Shown piece by piece: positions 45,650 to 53,347 of a DNA stretch of 59,523 nucleotides. The DNA lies in contig CANJZW010000020.1 in NCBI GenBank assembly GCA_947479475.1, forward strand, positions 1 through 59,523, given 5' to 3'. The position numbers and the translations under genes are program-made. Numbering within the stretch: position 1 is the stretch's first letter; every line of letters begins with the position of its first letter. The DNA is from Chthoniobacteraceae bacterium (GTDB taxonomy: Bacteria > Verrucomicrobiota > Verrucomicrobiia > Chthoniobacterales > Chthoniobacteraceae). The notes beneath the pieces were generated by a model that did not search any database, had not been told where the DNA came from, and saw only the letters and a program-made list of their open reading frames with translations.

Positions 45650-47074
45650 GTGAAGCTGGGTTCCAATGCAATTCGTCCCGCCATCCGCCTCCCGGCGCTG
45701 CTTTCGGCGCTGTTGTTGGCGTTGATCTCGGTGTTGCTGATGGCGCTGGTGTTGGGTGGCTTGGTGGGAGGAATTCTCTTGCGGACGGATGCGGTACAGA
45801 AACGCATCGGAGAGGCATTTTCAAGTGGCACGGGAATGGTGGTGAAGTTTGAGTCCTTCAGCGCCGGCTTTTGGAGCGCCCGACTCAAGAACTTGACTGC
45901 CTCTGACCAGGAAGGGGACGCGCTTTCCACTAAGGAGGTCTACGCCAAACTTGAGCTGCTGCCTTTACTCACTGGGCGGTTGGTTTTCCGTGAAATCCGT
46001 CTCAATGGCGTCCGGTTAGTTCGCATCGAAGCGTCCAGAGTTGCTGCCGCTGAAGAGCCGGTTCGGGTTCCGGTGGATGCAGCCGCAGACTCCGAGCGCA
46101 AAAAGAGGGAGGCAAATCGGGTGGTCTTTTTGAGGGCCTTGCGCTCTTTGCAGGTCTCGGATGCGGCCGTGGATTGGCAGTTGGCGGACGGACGGACCAA
46201 GTTGCAGTTGGAGGGGGTGGATTTGCAGGTCCGCATGGACGCTCATGGCGGGGGCGGGGGGGAGGTATCCATACTTCAGGGGAGCTGGATGGAGATGGTC
46301 CGATTCAAGGATGTGCGTTCGGGGCTGAGGCTGCACGATGGCGTGTTGGAGGCGGAGGGGCTGGAGGCGGCCTGCGGGGAGGGATTGGTCAAGGGAGCGG
46401 CGCAGCTTGCGCTGGAGCCGCCGCAGATGTTTTCCTGCCGGGTGGAAGCCACCGACGTGGATCTTGAAAAAATGAGCGCGGAATTGCCAACGCTGCGGAT
46501 CGCGGGCAAGGCGCGGGCGGCCTTTCAGATGCAAGGCGCCGCCTCTGAGGACGCCTCGTGGACGGGGACGGCCAAACTGGAGGTGGAGGAGGGGAAGTTT
46601 AAGGGAATCAGTTTGTTCCAAATGCTCGGTCAGATTTTTCAGATTCAGGAGCTGTCCAATTTCAGGGTGAGGCAGGGTTTAGTCAGTCTCAGGATTGCAG
46701 AGAAAAAAATCTGGCTGGATGAACTCCATATCGATGGTGGGGATCTCGCACTGTCGGCTCCGGGAACGGTGGATTTTAGAAGGAACTTGGCGCTCAACGC
46801 CAAACTGGTCGTCCCCGAGCGGCTGCTGAACGGGCGCGTCGCGCAGATGTTAAGCAACGGGTTCAGCGCCCCGGACGCGGCGGGTTTGAGGTCGATCGTT
46901 TTTCAAGTGGGTGGGACGCTGGACAAGCCCAGTACGAACCTGATGGAAAAAGCGGTGGGCGAGGGGTTGGGGGGAATTGTAAACCAGTTGCTCGGTGGAT
47001 TCCTGAAGCCGAAAAAGGCAGAGAAGACGGAAAATACGGATGCAACCGAGGCTGCAACGGGGGTGCCCAAATGA
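45650..47074 (+). CDS. AsmA-like membrane-anchored protein
   Basis: This 474-residue protein has one N-terminal membrane helix (about 14-40) and a long periplasmic part of beta-rich, hydrophobic, repeat-like character. GTGMVVKFESFSAGF and KLELLPLLTGRLVFREIRL near the N-terminus and GGDLALSAPGTVDFRRNLAL near the C-terminus match the general AsmA pattern. AsmA-like proteins are now thought to help move phospholipid between membranes. The start is GTG 45650, with a GGAG sequence only four bases ahead, so it is not certain. The next gene, rsmD, is 166 nt away. The family fit is moderate, and it could belong to the related DUF748 group. Confidence 0.68.
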   Translation: MKLGSNAIRPAIRLPALLSALLLALISVLLMALVLGGLVGGILLRTDAVQKRIGEAFSSGTGMVVKFESFSAGFWSARLKNLTASDQEGDALSTKEVYAKLELLPLLTGRLVFREIRLNGVRLVRIEASRVAAAEEPVRVPVDAAADSERKKREANRVVFLRALRSLQVSDAAVDWQLADGRTKLQLEGVDLQVRMDAHGGGGGEVSILQGSWMEMVRFKDVRSGLRLHDGVLEAEGLEAACGEGLVKGAAQLALEPPQMFSCRVEATDVDLEKMSAELPTLRIAGKARAAFQMQGAASEDASWTGTAKLEVEEGKFKGISLFQMLGQIFQIQELSNFRVRQGLVSLRIAEKKIWLDELHIDGGDLALSAPGTVDFRRNLALNAKLVVPERLLNGRVAQMLSNGFSAPDAAGLRSIVFQVGGTLDKPSTNLMEKAVGEGLGGIVNQLLGGFLKPKKAEKTENTDATEAATGVPK

Positions 47075-47240
47075 AAGGGTTGCGCCGCCACCCTTCTGTA
47101 TATCGGGGTCTCCAATCCGACGCTCCAGCGGCTCCGGCCAGGCGCCGGTTCAGCCGGTTCAGCCGGGTCAACGAGCCTGGAGAGGGCCAGGAAGGCGGCC
47201 CAAACCACGGCCAAGGATACGGCCGAATCCGCTCTTAATC

Positions 47241-47816
47241 ATGCGAATCATTGCAGGAAGCGCAGGGGGAATCACGCTCAAGACGCCGAAGACGGATTTG
47301 CGTCCTACGATGGATTTGGTTCGGGGCGCCATTTTTTCGAGTCTTGGGGACGGGATTGTTGGGGCGCGTGTCCTCGACCTTTTCGCGGGGACTGGCTCCC
47401 TTGCCATCGAAGCCCTGAGCCGGGGCGCTGGGAGCGCTACGCTGGTCGAGTCTGATAAAAAGGCTTGCGCGGTGATCGCTGAAAATCTTTCGCGTGCGCG
47501 GGTGAGCGCTTCGGTGTTGTGCGTGGACGTGTTCCGGTTTCTCCAGACTTCCGCGCCCGCAGAGCCTGCCGATTTTCTTTTTGCAGACCCCCCGTATGCG
47601 AAGCAGCGTGGGGATCGGGATTATGCGGCAGAGCTGCTGCTCCACCCAGGGCTGCCCTTGTTTCTCTCGCCTGAGGGGCTGTTTGTTTTGGAGGTCGCGC
47701 AACACTGGAAATTGCCGGAGGCGCCCGCTTGGGAGTGTTTCCGGCGCAAACGGTATGGCTCGACTGAGACGTTGTTTTTGAGGCGCCCGCCTTGTGCGGA
47801 GGGTGGAGAGGCCTGA
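47241..47816 (+). CDS. rsmD: 16S rRNA (guanine966-N2)-methyltransferase
   Basis: This 191-residue RsmD methylates G966 of 16S rRNA during small-subunit assembly. It opens MRIIAGSAGGITLKTP (1-16), with RPTMDLVRGAIFSSLG next, both standard for RsmD. SAM motif I is VLDLFAGTGSLAIEALSRG and the catalytic DPPY box is FADPPYAKQ. ATG 47241 fits the family exactly, although the same frame is open upstream for 201 nt. That upstream part includes the 9-nt repeat CGGTTCAGC twice and does not look coding. Cotranscription with the AsmA-like gene is possible. Confidence 0.93.
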   Translation: MRIIAGSAGGITLKTPKTDLRPTMDLVRGAIFSSLGDGIVGARVLDLFAGTGSLAIEALSRGAGSATLVESDKKACAVIAENLSRARVSASVLCVDVFRFLQTSAPAEPADFLFADPPYAKQRGDRDYAAELLLHPGLPLFLSPEGLFVLEVAQHWKLPEAPAWECFRRKRYGSTETLFLRRPPCAEGGEA

Positions 47817-47985
47817 AAGAATGCGTTGTGAGAAATGAAGTCGGCTGGGCTTTTCCAGAGCCATTGGAGTCGCGTGGGGAGGTAGGGATACGTTTGCGGG
47901 GCAGCAGTCCATATCCAGCGGGGCTTGCGGCGGGAGGTCTGGTTCGCTAGGTGTGGAGGCGTTAAAAACGGACTTTTTTCATTTT

Positions 47986-48951
47986 ATGAGCCACATCTAC
48001 AACAACATCATTGAAACCGTCGGACACACGCCTCTGGTGAGGCTCAACCATGTCACGGCTGGTTTGGAGGCGACCATTGCTCTCAAATGTGAATTTTTTA
48101 ACCCCTTGGGGAGCGTCAAGGACCGGATCGGCGCCGCGATGATTCACGCGGCAGAACTGGAAGGGAAGGTCCACAAGGACACCGTGATCGTGGAGCCTAC
48201 CAGCGGGAATACGGGCATTGCGCTCGCTTTTGTGTGTGCGGCAAAGGGCTACAAGCTGATCCTTACGATGCCGGAAACCATGTCCCTCGAGCGGCGTACG
48301 CTGCTCGCTATGCTGGGGGCGCAGCTCGTGCTCACGCCCGGCGCTGAGGGAATGAAGGGCGCCATCGCACGGGCCGAGGAACTCGTGCGCACCACTCCAA
48401 ACGCGTGGATGCCCCAGCAGTTTAATAATCCGGCCAACCCCGAAATTCACCGGACCACCACCGCGGAGGAAATCTGGGCGGATACGGATGGCAAGGTGGA
48501 TATTTTTGTCTCCGCCGTTGGAACGGGTGGCAGCATCACGGGCTGTGCGGAGGTGCTCAAGGCGCGCAAACCTTCGCTTCAGGCGATCGCGGTGGAACCG
48601 CTGGACTCTCCAGTAATCACCCAGACGATGCACGGTGAACCGGTCAAACCCGGGCCGCATAAGATTCAGGGAACGGGGGCCGGGTTCGTGCCGAATAATC
48701 TGCACATTGCGATCCTGGACGAAGTGATCACGGTTTCAAACGACGACGCTTTTGCGATGGCCCGGCGGTTGGCCAAAGAGGAGGGCATCCTCGCCGGGAT
48801 ATCCTCTGGAGCGAACGTGCACGCCGCGATTCAGGTGGCCAAACGTCCTGAAAACAAGGGCAAGCTGATTGTGACGATCGCGTGTTCGACTGGCGAACGC
48901 TACCTCTCGACTGCACTGGCGGCAGAAGCGCGCGCCCTCGTGGGCGCGTAG
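47986..48951 (+). CDS. cysK: cysteine synthase A (O-acetylserine sulfhydrylase)
   Basis: This 321-residue PLP enzyme makes cysteine from O-acetylserine and sulfide. [11 protein letters not shown] (10-20) opens the domain. [14 protein letters not shown] holds the Schiff-base Lys, and [13 protein letters not shown] binds the substrate carboxylate. [13 protein letters not shown] grips the PLP phosphate, and [11 protein letters not shown] lies near the C-terminus. Length and motifs are fully normal. ATG 47986 agrees with the family start ([10 protein letters not shown]). A GTG at 47953 is in frame but adds nothing conserved. No riboswitch or serine acetyltransferase gene is next to it. Confidence 0.95.
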   Translation: MSHIYNNIIETVGHTPLVRLNHVTAGLEATIALKCEFFNPLGSVKDRIGAAMIHAAELEGKVHKDTVIVEPTSGNTGIALAFVCAAKGYKLILTMPETMSLERRTLLAMLGAQLVLTPGAEGMKGAIARAEELVRTTPNAWMPQQFNNPANPEIHRTTTAEEIWADTDGKVDIFVSAVGTGGSITGCAEVLKARKPSLQAIAVEPLDSPVITQTMHGEPVKPGPHKIQGTGAGFVPNNLHIAILDEVITVSNDDAFAMARRLAKEEGILAGISSGANVHAAIQVAKRPENKGKLIVTIACSTGERYLSTALAAEARALVGA

Positions 48952-48999
48952 GAACGGCTTTTGTGTCGCAGGACGGTCCTCGATGAAACGGGTGGTTTT

Positions 49000-49578
49000 A
49001 TGAAGGCTCGATTTGAGTCCCAGCGTCGCAGTCGGCTGCCCTTATATTGGGCGGCCTGCCTGTTTGTCGTGATCGGGCTAGGGGGTTGCGGCAAGGACAG
49101 GGTCCACGTGGTCCGGGTGAGCGTTCCGGACCAGCGGATGGCGGTCTACAAGAAGGGGGTGGAGATCGCGCGGTACACAATTTCGACTTCGAAATTCGGA
49201 TTGGGCAACCAACCGGGTAGCAATCGGACGCCCCTTGGAAAACTGGAGATCGCCTGCAAGATCGGGGCAGGCGCTCCTGCGGGGATGAAGTTCAAAAGCC
49301 GTGAACCCACCGGGGAAATCGTCCCGGTTAACGCCCCGGGGCGGGATCCGATTGTGACGCGGATTCTGTGGTTGCGCGGGTTGGAGGCGGCGAATTCCAA
49401 CGCGTTTGAACGGATGATCTACATCCACGGAACCCCTGAAGAGGCGCTGCTTGGGACCCCCGCAAGCTACGGGTGCGTGCGGATGCGCTCCGCGGATATC
49501 ATCGCGCTGTTCGACACCGTTGGGAACGGGGCGAGTGTGCGGATTGATACGGAGCCGCTGCCTGCGGTTGGAAAGTGA
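49000..49578 (+). CDS. L,D-transpeptidase (YkuD) lipoprotein
   Basis: This 192-residue envelope protein has a signal peptide with lipobox LGGC (27-30, lipidated C30). The YkuD catalytic domain follows. The active site is YIHGTPEEALLGTPASYGC (141-159), with H143 and nucleophile C159, and VRM follows as usual. Such enzymes form 3-3 cross-links in peptidoglycan or attach lipoproteins to it. ATG 49000 gives a correct lipoprotein signal. An in-frame TTG at 48961 would put charged residues before it. It follows cysK by 48 nt. Which reaction it performs cannot be told. Confidence 0.88.
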   Translation: MKARFESQRRSRLPLYWAACLFVVIGLGGCGKDRVHVVRVSVPDQRMAVYKKGVEIARYTISTSKFGLGNQPGSNRTPLGKLEIACKIGAGAPAGMKFKSREPTGEIVPVNAPGRDPIVTRILWLRGLEAANSNAFERMIYIHGTPEEALLGTPASYGCVRMRSADIIALFDTVGNGASVRIDTEPLPAVGK

Positions 49579-49728
49579 GAAGGCCTTCGGGAATCCGGGT
49601 TCGACCTGCCCGTGTCCGGCCTGTTGAGGGAATCGTAAGTCCAGCGAGGGTCTGGGGGTGGTCCGGAAGGTGGGCTGCGCTTTGGATGGCGGTCGAGTGC
49701 AGGCGGGACTTTATTTGCTGCAGATGGG

Positions 49729-50349
49729 CTAGCGCGTCGCCTTGACGAGTTCGGCCATGTTTGAAATCGAGCCGTCAGCGAAAAGAAGATTCTGGCCGGC
49801 ACCGTGGAGGGAGCCACGCTCGATGAACCACGGATGTTTCGGCCACTGGGTAGGACTCTCAGGATTGGTGTCAAAGCTTGTGGGGATATAATCGATCCGC
49901 TTTTTATCCAGTGCCTCTTTTTTCCCCTGGAGCTTGATTTGTCTCTCTACCGAGGGGCATCGCCATGTTTTTTCAGAGATGGCGTAGGGAGCCAGAGCCG
50001 CAATCCATTTTTCGGCGAAAACCTGCGCCGAATTGGAAAGCGGGGCTGCGTCTGAGTCGCCGGTTTGTTTCTTTTCGGGAGAGATTTGAGGCCAGCACCG
50101 ATGATCCACCATGTAGGCTTGGGTTCCAAGGCCAAGGCCCTTCAAATGCTCCATGCATTTCAGCGCCTCTGCCCGTTCGCTGAACCCTTTGACCACAGGG
50201 AAGATCAGCGTGCCGAGAATCCCAAGAATGACCATCACCGTCGCAATTTCGAGCATTGTAAATCCACCGGAGTGGACTGCAGCCCGGGTTCTGGCCTGCC
50301 GTTTGGTAAGCGGCGAGCCGCCTGGGGAGGATGCTTCGGAAAAAACCAC
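49729..50349 (-). CDS. prepilin-like protein with H-X9-DG C-terminal motif
   Basis: This protein has a type IV/II pseudopilin leader: SGGFTMLEIATVMVILGILG, with the expected cleavage after Gly before Phe-Thr-Met-Leu-Glu and a hydrophobic helix. After the helix comes a globular part with GTQAYMVDH. The end HGAGQNLLFADGS has His and Asp-Gly separated by nine residues, a hallmark of DUF1559-type prepilins of planctomycetes and related bacteria. The start is unclear. GTG 50349 gives a leader of about 34 residues, and the frame stays open to 50556. No assembly ATPase or peptidase gene is nearby, so it likely uses machinery encoded elsewhere. Confidence 0.78.
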   Translation of the reverse strand: MVFSEASSPGGSPLTKRQARTRAAVHSGGFTMLEIATVMVILGILGTLIFPVVKGFSERAEALKCMEHLKGLGLGTQAYMVDHRCWPQISPEKKQTGDSDAAPLSNSAQVFAEKWIAALAPYAISEKTWRCPSVERQIKLQGKKEALDKKRIDYIPTSFDTNPESPTQWPKHPWFIERGSLHGAGQNLLFADGSISNMAELVKATR

Positions 50350-50530
50350 GGTGTGTGCTCGGACTGAGATGTGATCGTTCAAATCTTCTGCTCCTTCGCC
50401 CCAGATGCCGTGGGAGCCGCTTGGAAAAACCAAGGCAATGGAGTGCAGGAGACGGTTGGTTTCAAACAGAAGAGAGCCGAGGCAGTTCCAGAGGATGCTT
50501 CCGCCTAGGTTAGCGATTCCCGTAGGGAGG

Positions 50531-51832
50531 CTAAGCTCCAGCGCCGGCCGCTCCACCTGTTACACCTGTCTGGTTTACTCCAATCTGAAAGGATTGAGTT
50601 GACGGGGGGGTAAACACGGGGAGCGCGCTCACAGCGGTTTCTTCCCGCATGCCTTCGGCTGTCATTGTCAGGAAAATGACGCTGTCAGAGTTCGCAGCCA
50701 AGGATACGCCGGTCGCAGATGCCGTGGCAGGCTTGGAAAGCTGAACGGTCTTCCCATCGATCACCTTGACGATGGTCGTGCCGTTTGGGATGCCGGGTCC
50801 GCTTACGGCCATGCCTGGCTGAAGTCCCGCTGTGGAGGTCACTGTTACACTGTCGGAATCCTTGACCGTCTTGCCCTCTGTGACGGCAACATTGTGCCGG
50901 ATCGCGTTGATATCCGTTTGGGCGATCTGTCCAGTTGTACCACTCGTTTGAGACGTGGTCGCACCCACCGTACTTGTCAGGCCTAAATTCCCTTGCTGCG
51001 TGGTTGTTATTTGTAAATTTCCCTGCTGCACAACAGTGACTGTTGTATTGGCCTGAGCGGAATCTGATGAATTTGGACCTGACGTTGTAGCTGTGGCAGT
51101 AGACGATTTTGTGGTCGCCGAACCAGGAACGGGCTCTAGAGGATCTGGGCCAATCGTGATGTTTTCCTGTATTGACGAACCTGAGGTTGCGGCGTTGCTG
51201 GAACTGATATTACCCACACTACTGTTAGCTTTCCCGGAGGTAGACTGAGAACCGGTGCTTAAGGCGTTGCCAGCATTTGTCGCCGCAGTAGCGGAAGTGC
51301 CGGCAGTCGTCGTCGAGGAGGCTGCGTTCGTGGCGGCGTTGTTAGTCACTTGAGGGGCGAGAGGCTCGGACCGTGCGAACGTCGCGTCTCCAGACGCCAT
51401 AATCAGTCCAGATAAGTAGTCGACCGATAAGTCCAGGTTCACCTGACCGCTCAAATTGTAGTCTACCACAGGGGTATACATCGTGTTTTGAATCGCGATC
51501 ACCGCGTAATGGGAAGCCTGAGCCAAAAGCCGCATCTTTCCAGACTTTGAATCCAGATTTCCAAAGCTTGTCCCTACATACATCAACCCTTTATCAAAAA
51601 CAACCAAGGCGCCCTTCACCAATCCAGCCACCGGGACGGAAAGCACGAGAATCCCAGTGGTGCTAATCGAGTTTGCACCTGCCACCTCAGTGCCTTGAAG
51701 CGAAATTCCGTATGTCCCAGCCAAGGAGGCCTGGCTGTTCCCCAATGAGGATTCGAAGGGTCCCCCTCGGATCGCCCAAGCTTGGGTGACGAGGAAAGGG
51801 ATGAGGAGCAGGAGGGAGAGTACTCGCTTCAT
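50531..51832 (-). CDS. secreted Ser/Thr/Ala/Asn-rich protein of unknown function
   Basis: This 433-residue protein has a clear signal peptide (MKRVLSLLLLIPFLVTQAWA, 1-20). An ordered domain of about 150 residues follows, containing LAGTYGISLQGTEV and GKMRLLAQASHYAVIAIQN. A low-complexity stretch rich in Ser, Thr, Ala, Asn and Gly (about 165-330) comes next, with the repeat-like QQGNLQITTTQQGNLGL. Then comes a short module, SDSVTVTSTAGLQPGMAVSG and GTTIVKVIDGKTVQLS, of a kind seen in large bacterial surface proteins. ATG 51832 fits the signal. It may be a surface or fibre-like protein; no family is recognised. It is divergent from the lol-type permease gene. Confidence 0.7.
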   Translation of the reverse strand: MKRVLSLLLLIPFLVTQAWAIRGGPFESSLGNSQASLAGTYGISLQGTEVAGANSISTTGILVLSVPVAGLVKGALVVFDKGLMYVGTSFGNLDSKSGKMRLLAQASHYAVIAIQNTMYTPVVDYNLSGQVNLDLSVDYLSGLIMASGDATFARSEPLAPQVTNNAATNAASSTTTAGTSATAATNAGNALSTGSQSTSGKANSSVGNISSSNAATSGSSIQENITIGPDPLEPVPGSATTKSSTATATTSGPNSSDSAQANTTVTVVQQGNLQITTTQQGNLGLTSTVGATTSQTSGTTGQIAQTDINAIRHNVAVTEGKTVKDSDSVTVTSTAGLQPGMAVSGPGIPNGTTIVKVIDGKTVQLSKPATASATGVSLAANSDSVIFLTMTAEGMREETAVSALPVFTPPSTQSFQIGVNQTGVTGGAAGAGA

Positions 51833-51986
51833 AGTCTTTAAGATTACGCCGCCTAGGTCTGTTGTCAAGGCCGCTCTGGCCGAGTCCGTCAATCGCGTTC
51901 AATGGCAGCCGTGTCCCTTCCCTCCTTTCCCGTTCGGCGACGCGGCCCTGCTCGACTTTCCCGCTGCAAAACGGCATCTCCATCTC

Positions 51987-53279
51987 GTGCAATTGCCATT
52001 CAGCCTGTTTTTAGCCCTGCGTTTTCTCAAACCCAAGCGCACTTTCGTTTCGGTGATTACGGTCGTTTCCGTCCTTGGCGTGACCCTCGGGATCGCGGTT
52101 TTGATCCTGGTGATCTCGGTGATGACAGGCTTCGACCTTGAGCTGCGGCGCAAGGTGCTGGGTTTCGACCCCCACGTGCTCATCAGCGCCGGGGGAACGC
52201 CGCTGGCGGAGTGGCGTGAAATGGGGCCGAAACTCAGCGCCTACAAGGGAGTCAGCGGTTCCGCGCCCTTCGTCCAAGGCCCAGTTTTGCTCTCCACGGC
52301 CGAGGGGATCGTACGTTCCGCTCAAATTCGGGGAGTGGACCCCGAGGCGGAGGGTGCACGCCCGGGCGTCCGGGAATCCGTGGTTGCGGGGGAATTTAAT
52401 CTGGAGGGCGACACCGCCATTTTGGGGCTGGACTTAGCCCGCTCCATGGGCGTCCAAGTGGGCGGTAAAATCACGGTTTATCCGGCTAAAGACTTTGCTC
52501 CGATTTTGGCCGCACTCACCGAAGCGGAGGAAGCTTCCAACCCGAAAGCCGCCCTTAAAAAGCTGCGCTCCCTGGTGCTGCCAGCCGAACTGACGGTGAG
52601 CGGGATTTTCGCCTCCGGCCGTTACCAAGTCGACTCGGAGATGCTGCTGGTGCCGCTGCATATCGGCCAGGAGCTTTATGGACTTGGGGATGGAGTGCAC
52701 GGCGTCAGCGTGTGGTTGAACGAGCCCTACACGGCCCCGGCCTATGCGGCAAAGTTCCGCAACAAAACTTTTCCCGACTTACAAACGCTCACTTGGATTG
52801 ACCTGAACCGCGAGATTTTCGATGCCATCCGTTTGGAGCGGAACACGATGTTTTTCCTGCTGCTGTTCATCGTCATCGTCGCAGCCTTCAGCATTATGAA
52901 CACGCTGATCACGGTCACCGTGATGAAGACGCGGGAGATTGGGGTGATGAAGGCGCTGGGGGCCACACGCACGCAAATTATCTGGGTGTTTCTGACTCAG
53001 GGAATGGTCGTGGGGGCCTTTGGAAACATCACGGGTGTCGGGTTTGGGCTGGCCATCCTGCATTGGCGCAACGAGTTCAAGGACTGGCTGGCGTCCCGGC
53101 TGGGCATCGAGATTTTCCCTCCAGGCATCTACCAGTTTCGAGACATCCCAGCGGAGCTCATTCCTTCGGACCTTGCTGTCATTTGTGTGAGCGCCTTCAT
53201 CATTTGTTCGCTCGCCGCCCTGCTACCCGCTGTGGTCGCCGCCCGTTTGGAACCGGTCAAGGCGCTGCGGCACGACTGA
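51987..53279 (+). CDS. LolC/LolE-type lipoprotein-releasing ABC transporter permease
   Basis: This 430-residue inner-membrane protein has an N-terminal helix with LALRFLKPKRTFVSVITVVS, then a large periplasmic domain. Three C-terminal FtsX-type helices follow, with AAFSIMNTLITVTVMKTREIG, MKALGATRTQIIWVF and VVAARLEPVKALRHD. This is the layout of LolC/LolE, which extract lipoproteins for transfer to the outer membrane. The start is probably GTG 51987. The frame is open further upstream, but that part overlaps the divergent signal-peptide gene and is not family-like. The LolD ATPase partner is not in the window. The last residues (EPVKALRHD) are strongly conserved in the family. Confidence 0.88.
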   Translation: MQLPFSLFLALRFLKPKRTFVSVITVVSVLGVTLGIAVLILVISVMTGFDLELRRKVLGFDPHVLISAGGTPLAEWREMGPKLSAYKGVSGSAPFVQGPVLLSTAEGIVRSAQIRGVDPEAEGARPGVRESVVAGEFNLEGDTAILGLDLARSMGVQVGGKITVYPAKDFAPILAALTEAEEASNPKAALKKLRSLVLPAELTVSGIFASGRYQVDSEMLLVPLHIGQELYGLGDGVHGVSVWLNEPYTAPAYAAKFRNKTFPDLQTLTWIDLNREIFDAIRLERNTMFFLLLFIVIVAAFSIMNTLITVTVMKTREIGVMKALGATRTQIIWVFLTQGMVVGAFGNITGVGFGLAILHWRNEFKDWLASRLGIEIFPPGIYQFRDIPAELIPSDLAVICVSAFIICSLAALLPAVVAARLEPVKALRHD

Positions 53280-53347
53280 GTGCGCACCGGCGCGCGTCCG
53301 AACGGCTTTGCGGGTCCAAACGGCAGCCGGGCCCCTGCCCTGAGCGT

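Noticed and set aside
47040-47240. N-terminal extension of rsmD
   Set aside because: Frame is open, but the family start is at 47241 and the upstream part has short 9-nt repeats and Arg/Pro-rich noise.
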